Source: Inia geoffrensis (lineage: Eukaryota > Chordata > Mammalia > Artiodactyla > Iniidae). Taken from it: 64,000 nt of DNA. Both the position numbers and the translations under genes were made by a program. A model generated the notes under the pieces. It made no database searches. It had not been told where the DNA came from and worked only from the letters and a program-made list of their open reading frames with translations. This document shows positions 47,236 to 57,800 of this stretch, piece by piece. Where the stretch lies: assembly GCA_036417435.1 (NCBI GenBank), contig CM070905.1, positions 67,597,092 through 67,661,091 of the forward strand. The letters run 5' to 3'. How positions within the stretch are numbered: position 1 is the first letter of the stretch; every line of letters begins with the position of its first letter.

Positions 47236-49321
47236 AGCCAAGGTACCATTTTCAACATGGAGTGGGTACGATGATGGCAATGCTTCCAGTAAATTCCTTT
47301 TAACACTCTTTCAAAAGAAAACTTTGGATGTTAATGAGGAGAGTGAAAAGATCTCTACAGCACTCTAGCATTTATCCTTATCACCAAATGAATTAAACAG
47401 GAAAATGCAATCGTTCAATTATTATTCAATTTATTTTTAAAATCACGCTTGAATATGCAACAGTAAACCTAGAAACCACAATCAGGGCCTGGCTATCAGA
47501 CTTCTCGATAACTCTTCCAGCTCAACAAGCTTGCATATTATCAGAAGACTTCTACTCTGCCTCCTACAGATGCTTCACTATGTCAGTAACTGTTCCCTGG
47601 AACAATTCCCCAGAAGCCATGATTAATTAAAAAATAACATCTCGTTATCTCAAATATCTCAAAAAGAGATGTTAACGATGATGTGCTTGCTAAAGTTATC
47701 CAAACACACTGAGCAGATAATCAGCGCAAGACTGCAGTCTCACTCAGTATCATTTTAAACTGCAAGAGGAAAGATAAAAAGTGGAACTCATGAGTAATTC
47801 CAACAAGGATGGCTTCAGAGCCACCCTTCATGAGCTGTGCTGTCACATACCCTCAATTAACTGCTGTGTAGTTGAAAGAAGAGGGTGACCGTGGGCCACA
47901 GAGACTAAAGAAATTTCACAAACATTTTCCAAAGAAGAAATTTAAACATAAGCAGCACAGTCACTGCCTGATGGAAGCAATTGTAGCAGTGAGCAATGCA
48001 GCAATCAGAAATGGAATGTTTCATTTTGAACAAAGGGCCTTAGGAGACATTGAGTGCTTATTGCACAATTGCCAGGGAGTTAGGCTGACTCTGAATTCCC
48101 CTGTCCTTTTTTACTTTCTGAGTCTGATACAGAAAAGGTGTCTAAATGTTGGTTTGTGGTATGGAACAGAAATAATTGTATTCCTTCCCGGCATTTAAAA
48201 AAAAAAAAATCACAGAAATTCACAATTTGATGTAACTTAATGGTCCCCTGGTCAAGTCTCCTATTCTACTTGTTCAAACATGATCAGCTTAAAAGTCAAC
48301 AACTGCTATATAAAGAACTTAATCACATGCCTAAGTATTTTTACACTTCTGAGTGGATCAATAATCACTGACATAATTCAGTCATTTCCCCTATCTTAAC
48401 AGATAGATGGCAAAAATAAAAATTCTGTTTCTGCTCACTTATTTTAATCACAGATGGACGGAAGTAATTGATATAAATCCCTGTTGAATGTCCTCAGTTC
48501 TAGCATGAACCAGCTCTTGCAGAGATTATTAACATCTTTCATGAGGTGAAGAGCACACATTCCCATCATGTTAAAGGGCTTTCAAATTACTTTACGTTAA
48601 GTGTTTCTAGTCTCAATTTTTAGTGCTTCACATTTTTGCGGTTCTTTCACTTATGTCATTTAAGTACACCTACATAAAAAATGAATTTCTTTTGACAGCC
48701 AAATTAAGTTTTAGATGCAGTACAAAATTCAAACACCCAAACATTTAGCCTATACTCAATTGAATTTCTGATTTAACTTGAGCCCTCAAATGCTACCAGG
48801 GTATTGACGTAACCCGGAGTACACTTAATTGTACTAACCATCTCCTCTGATTTCATACTTTATTTAATACATATTCGAATCGGATAATCTCTTAAATCTT
48901 AATAAGTAATGTCACCTTATCTTCTGGAAATCAAATTAGGACACGTTATCTGATTATGATTAAATACATGGTCTCAAAGAGCAGAAAATGCAAGATGTAT
49001 AGGCCCATTAGCCTAGTCTAGGTTGTAGATGTCTAGTCTATGTGAAACTAATCACTTTGAGTTAAAAAACAGCTGGATATCTCTCTTTGAATTTTTCGAC
49101 TTTTCTGAGGTGTTTAGATCCTATAGCCAATATGATCAGTCATAGGCATGTTAGCTAAAAGTCTTCCATTGCTTTCTCAGCTAACGTAAACTGAAGTCAA
49201 TTTTAACAGCAGCAGAGAAAGCATCTTTAATAAGACACAAACATTTCATACAAAAGTCACCTTTCTTTTGAGGTCCAAAATGCTATTCGGTAGGTTATGT
49301 TGTAATAATAATAGTGGGCTT

Positions 49322-49618
49322 GGGACTTCCCCGGTGGTCCAGAGGTAAGGAATCTGCCTGCCAATGAAGGGGACACGGGTTCAATCCCAGGTTGGGGAAC
49401 TAAGATCCCACATGCCGTGGGGCAACTAAGCCCGTGTGCCACAACTATCGAGCTCACGCACCTCAACGAGAGAGAGAAAACCTGCATGCCACAACTAGAG
49501 AGAAACCCGAGCACGGAAACGAAGAGACCGCCCCGTAATGAAAAGATCCTGCATGTCTCAACAAAGATCCCATGGGCCGCAACCAAAAATGAGAAAGAAA
49601 AAAAAAAAAAAAAAAAAC
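49322..49618 (+). mobile_element. CHR-1-type SINE in an ETV1 intron
   Basis: Head GGGACTTCCCCGGTGGTCCA, GTTCAATCCCAGGTTGGGGA, a long body and an A-run. Flanks AGTGGGCTT (49313-49321) and AGTAGGCTT (49619-49627) differ by one base. Antisense to ETV1. Confidence 0.92.
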
Positions 49619-50490
49619 AGTAGGCTTAAGCCTAAAGTTAGTCCTGGGAAGAATAAAAATTGAACTGAGAGATTTTTCAGGAAAACACTCCATTGGTATG
49701 TGCATGGGGGAGGGTTCGAGGAAGTAAGACAGCTGAACAGAATGAAAGGTGTTCCATTTACCTGTATTCTCTCTATCCAGAGTCTTCTTAGGTATGGTGA
49801 CATTTTAAACTTTATTCCTACCTTCCAAAGGAGCGTACACAGCCCAGCTGATTCAAAACAGATGTCACCAATAATCCAAGGGAAACAATGGTTGTACAGG
49901 TCTGTGTCTCCTAAGAAACACTTAAGGAGTAAGCATTTCCCACTGTGGCCCTTGTGTGCCTTTATGGCCCACAGCTACGTCTCCCCTACACCCTCTTACA
50001 CATGACTTTGTTCTCTAAATGTTCCTCTCTAACCCTCTTGACAAAAATCAAGACTGTCCAAATCATAACTGCTAATTCTCAAGAACAATTCCGCCATACC
50101 CAAAACTAGTTGAACTTTTTTTTGTTTTTTACTAGTTGAACTTTGATAGACATCTCTCTTCCTCAAAGACCATCAGACATGCCCAACTTAGATGCACCTT
50201 TAGAGACTTCCCAAGCCCTGCTCTCTTGAATAAAGGATTATGCTAATAATCTGGGTGATTTCCTTCAATTCCTGTAGGATGGTATGCAACTGGAAAAAGC
50301 CTGCAACATATCAACATATTCATGTCTTATTTTAAATATATTCCTCCTTTTTTTTTGGCCCACCTTTGAATTCAAAATGTTTCCCTCTAGTTTTAAAATT
50401 AAAAAATACTTCTTTGGCATATTAATCAAGTATATGTTTCCTTATATTAGAACATATCTGATCTTCCTAACTAGAAACTACCAAACTCAC

Positions 50491-50660
50491 CTCTTCAGGC
50501 TCAATCAATTTAAATTCCATGCCTCTCCCAGTCCAGGCAATGAAATGGGAATTTGAAGGGTCATCCAGAAGAGCTACCAAAAACTGCCAGAGCTGAAGTG
50601 ATCCCCGCCGCTGGTACGTGGGTCCTTCCCGATACATTCCTGGCTCTTGTTTTATATCTC
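50491..50660 (-). CDS. ETV1: ETV1 exon (170 nt), N-terminal half of the ETS domain
   Basis: On the minus strand the acceptor TTTAATTTAG is followed by GA-GAT-ATA-AAA, and the exon ends CCT-GAA-GAG before GTGAGT. It encodes DIKQEPGMYREGPTYQRRG, then SLQLWQFLVALLDDPSNSHF and IAWTGRGMEFKLIEPEE. The IKQEP stretch is a typical sumoylation-type motif of PEA3 factors. The LQLWQFL start, the tryptophans of the ETS fold and the IAWTGRGMEFKL strand region are all intact. The acceptor's polypyrimidine tract is weak (AT-rich). A 37-bp tandem duplication lies in the intron 62-137 bp upstream of it. Confidence 0.97.
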
Positions 50661-50721
50661 CTAAATTAAAAACATTTTAAGTTTCTATGATTAGCAATGA
50701 TATTTACATAAAATTTATATT

Positions 50722-50798
50722 AAACCAATCACTAAAATGGTTACACCACAACCAATTTAAACCAATCACTAAAATGGTTACACCACAACCAATTTAAG
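50722..50798. repeat. 37-bp tandem duplication near the ETS exon acceptor
   Basis: ACCAATCACTAAAATGGTTA followed by CACCACAACCAATTTAA occurs twice in a row (starts at 50724 and 50761), with no visible difference between copies. It ends 62 bp upstream of the ETV1 exon at 50491-50660. Confidence 0.93.
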
Positions 50799-51953
50799 GG
50801 TTTCTATGAAATACACTGTTACCATTAAATAGGGATTTAAAGTAGGTAAAAGGGTGAATGTAACCCAGGAATCTACAAATTTACGCACAACTGCATATAT
50901 AAAGGTCACTATAAATGCACAAAGGCCAGAATAAATCCATGGAGGTCATTTACTTATAAAAATGCTGTATAACTTTTTTTTCTTTAGATACTATTTTAAA
51001 AACTACAGTATCCGACCAAACTTCTTTCCTTCATTGTTAACACCATTACTTACTGCTCTAAGTAACAATGCAGATGCAGTAATCAATTTTAAGCTCTGTG
51101 CATTTTATTTGCACAAATTAAATTTTGCAATTTGTAAATAGCTCATTGACCTGCACATGACAAACTAGTGAAAATTTTAATGCAAATACTTCAAAGCAAA
51201 GTTAATAGCATCTTAAGACTCTGTGAGTTAAATAAAAACTAGGACAGTGTCATGGGTAATTCAGGGCATACTGGATTACTGGTATACCATCTTCCTTCCA
51301 CACGTTCACTGGCACTCTGCTTTCTCAACTGGCAGCAAATGAAAATTCTCTCATTTTTCCTGGTCTCTTGTTTGTATTGCACTTATTTCCGTTTAGCTTG
51401 CTATTCTTTTTCTAAAAGTCCAATTTTATAATGTTTATACACACACAAAAAAGAATACACCAGAGTTTTCTGTTATCTATGTTTTTAAACAAGAAAGGTT
51501 TGTTTGTGCTACATTTATTTGTTATTCATACAAAGTGTAAAAAACTCTATTAAATAGATTACAGCAGCAAAGGTGTTAGTTTCCAATTCTTTGGAATATC
51601 TGGCCAGATATTTTGATTTTACCAAAAAACAAACAACCCCCCCCAAACAAAACCACAGCTCAGTTTCATGACCACTGATTATTTACTTCTATCTCCAGCA
51701 AACTGTCTCAAAAATATGTGGATTGGGGATTGAATGTCTAGGGCCCTACAAGCATATCACTATTAATGCATGAATTTCTCTCCTTCACTAAAGGAACAAT
51801 TCAGACAGAATATATTCGAGCCGATCTTCCGACATTAAGTGTGAATTATAAACCAGACCAAATCACGAGCTTTTTAAAAATTTCCTTTGGTCAAGAGACA
51901 GAAATACACCTCTTAAAATGATTACAGAAACAACATTTTAAAAACCTAAACCA

Positions 51954-52146
51954 GGGCTTCCCTGGTGGCGCAGTAGTTGAGAGTCCGCCGGCCGATGCAG
52001 GGGACACGGGTTCGTGCCTCGGTCTGGGAAGATCCCACATGACGCGGAGCGGCTGGGCCCGTGAGCCATGGCCGCTGAGCCTGCGCGTCCGGAGCCTGTG
52101 CTCCGCAACGGGAAAGGCCACAACAGTGAGAGGCCCGCGTACCACA
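51954..52146 (+). mobile_element. CHR-2-type SINE lacking an A tail
   Basis: A nearly complete body from GGGCTTCCCTGGTGGCGCAG to GGCCCGCGTACCACA, followed directly by unique sequence (GATTTTCATGGGGG) with no A-run. The tail was lost or deleted. Antisense to ETV1. Confidence 0.92.
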
Positions 52147-53247
52147 GATTTTCATGGGGGTAACTGAGCAATTATGCAGATAGAGTGAAACACTGTCAGA
52201 TTCAGATTTTCTAACCTTTAGATTGCTTCTGCCTATAAACGTGACTGATCATACTGGCCTTGTACAACGGAAAAATAACCCTTTGTTCTTCTTTCTTCTT
52301 GTTCTCTATTCCTTATAAAATGTAAGCCCAATACTATCTTCCCAAAAATATTTTCTTAGTATAAAATTGAGGAGTATTTAAAAGCCAAAGGGAACAAATA
52401 ATCAAGACAGTTAGCTTCCCCAAACATGTAAGTGACTTAGACTTTGCCCTGTTAGATTATATCATAATCCTGTCTACAGTTTTGAGCTATTTTCCTTCCT
52501 TACATGCCCATACTAATTATCGTGATTTCTTAAAATGTTAAGCTCACTAAGCATGAAAGAAACTGATGAAGGTCATGCCAAAAAGTAGACTTTATGCTTC
52601 ATCTCAAGAGAAAAGGCTGGATTTTAAGGACTTTGATGCTCTGCGAATGATGCTAAAGAAAATAACACAGATCACACCTCTGAAACTCAAAGGTTAAAAG
52701 TAACATCTATTACAGAGTAAGGCTGAAAAAGTGATCCCTGTTGGAGTTTAACCCTGTGACCTTGGCATGAATTTAGCAATGTAAAGGGAGGCTAAGGAAA
52801 CAGATCTTCCCAAGACTTATATCACCCCTTCTGAAACGTCTACGTGTAGCGAAAGCCTGGGATCACAGTAGACTTCAAGCAACTAATTAGAGACTGAGAA
52901 GCAATCTGCACATACACTTTGCTGTTTAAATAATGACAATTAAAAACTCCTGAGAGCTACCAGGCCATTACAGCCATGATCCCCAAAGTTTGTGCAATCA
53001 GCTAATCAGAGGGCCCCTGCTTGTTTCCTGTTAAACAATCAAAGCAGGAAATATGGAGACCACTCTGAAGAACCACTAAGTCAATCAACTGTTCACTTTT
53101 TACCCAAGCCTCTGTGTAGATGCTGACTGCTGCCACGTTTGTCGAGAAAAGAAGATTCTAACTTGACACCCCTTTCTAAGGTGTGGGGGCGGGGGTGATA
53201 TTTTCATTTTCATTGCCACAGCAGGTGATATTAAAATTGAGTGATGC

Positions 53248-53464
53248 AGGGCTTCCCTGGTGGCGCCGTGGTTGAGAGTTCGCCTGCCGATGCAGGGGAC
53301 ACGGGTTCGGGCCCCGGTCCGGGAAGATCCCACATGCCGCGGAGCGGGCTGGGCCCGTGAGCCATGGCCGCTGAGCCTGCGCGTCCGGAGCCTGTGCTCT
53401 ACATCGGGAGAGGCCACAACAGTGAGAGGCTCGCGTACCGCAAAAAAAAAAAAAAAAAAAAAAA
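53248..53464 (+). mobile_element. CHR-2-type SINE in an ETV1 intron
   Basis: Complete copy with a ~23-base A tail. A target-site duplication GAGTGATGC is at 53239-53247 and 53465-53473. Antisense to ETV1. Confidence 0.95.
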
Positions 53465-54027
53465 GAGTGATGCTTTCCTAACTCCATCTGAAGCAATTAC
53501 AAAGTAATGTCACATTAGTAATGAACATCTTCCCAGGGGAAAAACAAAAAAGGAGGACTCACAATCACTAACTAAATGGGCAGCTGTATTGTTCCTGTGT
53601 TCCATAATGCATCTTTTCGTGAACAATAAAAGGCAAGAGCCTGCATTAGTCATCCATGCATCCACAGTAGCATGCTTTCTCCTCTGCTTTGTTAATTATG
53701 GGATCAGCTCTCAATAAATCTCAAGCAACAAGCTGCATGTTCTCAGCCGGGCAATAGAAAGGGCCCTCTTATTCTACATAAAGCTCAGCAAGAATGATAC
53801 TCTAACTCTAAAAATGGGATCTCTCATAGGACAGAAGAAAAAAGCTTCTTAATGGGCAAAGGAAAGGGAATTTATAAGAGGCAAAGTTTAGCGAGACTTG
53901 AGTGCATCGTAAGTGATGGGCATAAAAATCGTTAAGTAGCGATGTTGACTGCTTTCAGGAGAGGCGAAGGTGATCTCTCCACGCCCTCTTACAGAAATCA
54001 AAACTTGATACACAATGAAAAACCTAC

Positions 54028-54096
54028 CATCGAATTTCTCTGGGACAACACAGGTGTCATCATAAAACTGCCTGGGGCCCTTTTCAAACATGCAGC
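54028..54096 (-). CDS. ETV1: ETV1 exon (69 nt), linker before the ETS domain
   Basis: On the minus strand the acceptor CCCCCCACAG precedes GC-TGC-ATG-TTT, and the exon ends GAT-G before the donor GTAGGT. It encodes (G)CMFEKGPRQFYDDTCVVPEK and FD plus a split glycine, the conserved segment just N-terminal of the ETS domain. In PEA3 proteins the sequences flanking the ETS domain take part in autoinhibition of DNA binding; that is family knowledge, not visible here. Both ends are phase 1, so loss of this exon would also keep the frame. The exon lies 1.59 kb downstream of the exon with the abnormal donor. Confidence 0.95.
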
Positions 54097-55689
54097 CTGT
54101 GGGGGGAAATGAAATACATTTATTCATGACAGAAATAACACTCACAAATAAATCAAAATATAACCATTAACGCAAAAATGGAGGTAGAAAAGGACTCTTC
54201 TACTTTTCCACTCCGTGACCTTGGACACATCATTTAACCTCTGTGCCTCAGTCTCCTCATCTGTAAAATGGGAATGATAACAAAGCATCTACCTTATAGG
54301 GTTGTTGTGAGGATTAAATGATTTAATATATGCAACTTTAGAACACTGCCTAGCACATGGTAATACATGAGAGTTAGCAATTTATATTATTACCAACCAA
54401 AGCATAGAGCTTACGCAAACACTGGCAAACCTGGGATGTATAACGTACCATTTCCTTTTCCATTTTTCTTCCAAGTTTTGTTACTCGACCAGAGGAGAGG
54501 GAAATCAGAGTGAATTACTGCCATGTACCTTGTATTATGACCCTGATGAACTGAAACAGGTACGGTTTACCCCCTTACTTCTTTGGAGAAATATTTAGCT
54601 AGGTTAACTTTCTCATGTTTTCACCTTCAATAGCCAAGGCAGTTAACAAAAACTTTCCTTTTTTGCTGTAACATTACTAAGCCCATAGGAAAAATGCAAA
54701 ATAAATCGACAGCTTTTCACAATCATTTTCTCCCCCAAATATCCTTGACTGTGGGACCTTCATTTAATTGCTGTTATCTTTCATCACCAGGAAGAAATTT
54801 CCCATAGTTTAGTCACAGTTTTATTTCTCAAAAGTATTGGTCTCTGTGGTAGGTACATAATATTAAAAATAGCAACAATAATTATATCGCATTTGTGCAA
54901 AATTTTGGGTCTCATAATTTCTGGATTTACCATCTCATAATACTATCCTTTAAACATGGAGATTTACTTCTATTAATGTTATTTAAGCAAAACAACCAAC
55001 GCTGGACTCAACCTAGAAGGATGGATCTAAGTCATTCACTGAAGATACATAGTGTTGACATCAAGGACCATGCACATAATTCCGGAAATACTTTAAAGGG
55101 GAGTCTATCCAGATAAAACCATTTTCATTCATTACTTTGCAGGTATCATGCCCATTAGAACAAAACTTTCCCCCCACGGTTACCATAACACATCCACAAC
55201 AGAAAACTCCTTTTCTAAGTCTCTTATGCGAAAGTCCATTCTTAACAATTACTTGTCCCAAAATGTAAAATCTAGGGTATTTAAAGGTGAGTGTATTTAA
55301 ATCAACGGTGCTTTATTTCAAAACAATGGCTTAGGGCTCTAAAGCAAAACTGAAAATTCCTAAAAGATACATTTCAGTAGAACGCAGTAAGGTAAGGTGA
55401 TCTTACAAAAGCACATGTTCTCTTTCAAAAGGATGTAGTTGCTGGCAAAAAAGAAGAGAAGTCCACTTTTCAGCTGTTTATATGCCCATGACTCATGTTA
55501 ACAACCAAATATAAGAGATCATGGCCTGAAAAATCTTCCTTTTACTTTAGAAAGAAAAGTTTTAAAATAACGGTTGAGTGGACACAAGCGATTTTTCCCC
55601 ATGTAATATAATGATAATCTGACAGCATCCTTAGGATGTCCAATTATGTTGACAGGTATTTACAAGAATTTCAATAGTGGAAAACTTAA
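54097..55689 (-). other. ETV1: ETV1 intron between the two 69-nt exons; 5' end is TT
   Basis: About 1.6 kb. The acceptor is strong (a C-rich tract and ACAG) but the donor side begins TTAAGT. An MIR SINE sits at 54196-54375. The rest is unique AT-rich sequence. Confidence 0.8.
54196..54375 (+). repeat. MIR SINE
   Basis: A well-preserved MIR: CCGTGACCTTGGACACATCA, CTGTGCCTCAGTCTCCTCAT, CTGTAAAATGGGAATGATAA, GGGTTGTTGTGAGGATTAAA and CACTGCCTAGCACATGGTAA. Confidence 0.92.
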
Positions 55690-55758
55690 CTTCTGTTCTG
55701 CTGGGATGAGCCAGGAAGCCTTCTTGCCTCATATAAATGGAGTGGCAGCTAGGCACTT
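55690..55758 (-). CDS. ETV1: ETV1 exon (69 nt) upstream of the ETS domain, with non-canonical donor
   Basis: Read on the minus strand, the acceptor TTTCCTCTTGCAG is followed by AA-GTG-CCT-AGC, giving (E)VPSCHSIYMRQEGF and on to PSRTE, then a single G that begins the next glycine codon. The peptide matches the linker between the ETV1 central region and the ETS domain. The next exon starts GC-TGC-ATG, so this exon must end in phase 1 at base 55690. The intron would then start TTAAGT (bases 55689-55684), which lacks the GT dinucleotide; positions +2 to +6 fit the consensus GTAAGT perfectly. Shifting the donor one base to GTTAAG would break the frame and meet a TAA early in the ETS exon. Skipping the exon would be in frame (69 nt). 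A sequencing or allelic change at the donor is the simplest explanation. Confidence 0.9.
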
Positions 55759-57648
55759 CTGCAAGAGGAAACAACATCGGTCAAAGATGTCTGGAGCTGA
55801 AAATGTGCTGTTATCAGTGGACAGAGTGCAGAAAGGAAAAGTAACAGAAACTGACACGAGTCTCTTGAGGGGAACTTGTCAACACATAGTTAACATTTCA
55901 GGCAGGGCCCACACAAGAAACGTAAGAATGTGAAGCATATCATGGTGAATACTGATTCTCCTGAACAGGCAGGTGAATTCAAAGTTTTACCCACGCCAAC
56001 CTTACTAAAGTAAAGGTGGCTCTACCAGCAACCCTGCATAAATGTGATTGTGTCCTCAAACAGTGTCATGAGTTAAAAAAATATTTCAGGACATGTATGG
56101 AATAACTTTGTATACTCAATGTCATCCAAAGCAAAGATCAATAAAAGACTCATTCATAGTTTATTTCGTGAACACTGGCTAGAAATTATTATGAGAAGAC
56201 GAAATTGTTATATCTCTTTAAATTACTCCAGCCTAGTAGGGTGACGGCTCTCTTTTCTTCAGATAGAAACAGGACTGGCTTTTCATTTTGTGAAGCCCAC
56301 AGGTCAGATTCAAAGCCAGTGAGGCCATAAAAGAGAAATCCAACAACTTCTTAGCAAACACCGTTGTTAACCTTAAGAGCGAGGCCTTGCCTGTGTGACC
56401 AAGTTAACTCATCCCTGAGACAATAAACTTGGTTAATTGTTAAACTTGAGTCAGAGTGATGGCTGTGTATCTAATGTGTTTAGTAGCTTTAGATATGGAG
56501 AAAAGGAAAGGTATACAGATTAAGAGACAAAAGATTAAAATTCAAGTCCTTCATTTACTACTAATAAAGCTACGTGACTTTAGATAAGCCATTTTGTGTC
56601 TAAGTTTATATAAAACAAAGGGTTGGGTGAGATGTTATCTGAGTCTGTTATCGTCCCTAGTTATTTAACTCTGAATATAGAAGTCCACTCACATAACCAG
56701 AGGTCTATTCATGGTGAAGAGAGTGAAGTTTCAACCGCAAGACCCTCTACTTGCAAGAGCCCTACTGAAATAACTATGCCTAATTTTGTATATGTCATTT
56801 GCTTTTCTTTTTCTTTCAGAGGGTTCCCCAAATTTTATAAGTTTTAGGTGCCAAGCACCTGGGCCCAACCCTACATATAACATACATAGGTTCCACAGGA
56901 ATATATACACACGTGATTAAGTTGATTCTCTCTTCTGTATGTATTCCTTAAGTTTTTAAAGCAACATGTACAAAAACAAATGTATAAAATATATATGACA
57001 AGTGTGCTATTTGATATAAGAATATACCTTCCTTTCCACCACTTGTAGTAAGTACTTAACTTCTGAACAAGTAATAACATTTAAATGAATGGGAATCCGG
57101 AAGGCCCTTATCTCTCTTTAACTATCCATCTATAGACTTTCATGCTGTAATAGATAATGAACACTGTTTAGGCCAGATGTCATTCTTTCTTGGTCTGGAA
57201 TGTTCCATTTTTAAAGTCTACCTGATGTTCTAAAATTTTTTCTAGTGATAAGTATCAATCAAAATAAGAGATATTATTTCACAGAAAAAAGCTTATCTTA
57301 CGTGGTTTTAGTCAAAAATAGCTTAATGGCGATCCCTAATAGCAGTAATATTGAAAAGTATGTGGCAATCAATAGCTTACAAGCCGAAAATAGTGTAAAA
57401 CTCATTTCCAAACACTTTATTACATTGCGCCTTCTTTGTATAAAGTATTATGTAGTATACAATTCTGACCCTACAGGGTTAAACCGTGCTTTCTGATATC
57501 AGTGCTTACAATAGGGTTGCAGCAGAGTTGATCTTCTGGGTTAACAAATGATTAGCAATGCATTTTATCCCAACTCTTTAACCAATGGTACTTCAAATTA
57601 ATTTTTCATGTTATTTTGATTTATGACCAAGGCGTAAGTTCCCTCAGG

Positions 57649-57800
57649 CAGCTGGGCCTGGAAAGGAGAGTGTTAATGACTCTGCCATCAGCTCCCCAGC
57701 TGCTTAGAGGCAAGCATTTTGTTGTACCAATGTTGACACCCTGCCACAAAATGCTTTTACTGACTGCTGCCCAGCTGGAGTGTGGCTGTAAAAACAGCTG
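57649..57800. promoter_or_regulatory. Candidate regulatory element: four CAGCTG E-boxes in 152 bp
   Basis: CAGCTG occurs at 57649-57654, 57697-57702, 57772-57777 and 57795-57800, in a locally GC-richer, repeat-free part of an ETV1 intron. CAGCTG is the preferred E-box of several bHLH factors. A regulatory role is inferred from the cluster alone. Confidence 0.35.

Larger units (their letters stand above)
44877..50490 (-). other. ETV1: ETV1 intron splitting the ETS domain
   Basis: Canonical intron (GTGAGT to GCAG) of about 5.6 kb. It contains an old L1 3' end (46720-46860), a younger 5'-truncated L1 (47003-47235), a CHR-2-type SINE on the minus strand (46419-46630) and a longer CHR-1-type SINE on the plus strand (49322-49618). 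The short open frame at 47872-48198 has no recognisable homology and was rejected as a gene. Confidence 0.85.
50661..54027 (-). other. ETV1: ETV1 intron before the ETS domain
   Basis: Canonical intron (GTAGGT to TTAG) of about 3.4 kb. It carries two plus-strand CHR-2-type SINEs (51954-52146 and 53248-53464) and a 37-bp tandem duplication close to the acceptor. The remaining sequence is unique and AT-rich; I saw no other feature in it. Confidence 0.85.
39690..55758 (-). other. ETV1: ETV1 gene, 3' part (last five coding exons)
   Basis: ETV1 (ER81) is a nuclear transcription factor of the PEA3 subgroup of ETS proteins that binds GGAA-core sites. Five exons are visible on the minus strand, with introns of about 1.59, 3.37, 5.61 and 4.86 kb between them. 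Joined in order they give a continuous frame of 632 nt: two bases of a split codon, 209 sense codons and a stop. This matches about residues 268-477 of the 477-residue mammalian protein. Phases agree at every junction (1, 1, 1, 0, 0 entering each exon). ETV4 and ETV5 share the ETS domain, but the tail ending NPHPYNEGYVY is the ETV1 one as I remember it. Earlier exons (acidic activation domain and the central region) were searched for and not found, so they lie past base 64000. All splice sites are canonical except the donor after exon 55690-55758. Confidence 0.95.

Noticed and set aside
47872..48198. 108-codon open frame on the plus strand in an ETV1 intron, with a basic start (KKFHKHFPKKKFKHKQ).
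   Set aside because: No recognisable family and no gene structure around it. The length is within chance for a 64-kb window.
50722..50798. Direct repeats considered as a possible CRISPR-like or other array.
   Set aside because: Only two adjacent copies without spacers, in a mammalian intron.
55646..55933. 95-codon open frame on the plus strand.
   Set aside because: It overlaps the real ETV1 exon 55690-55758 on the opposite strand and is its antisense shadow.
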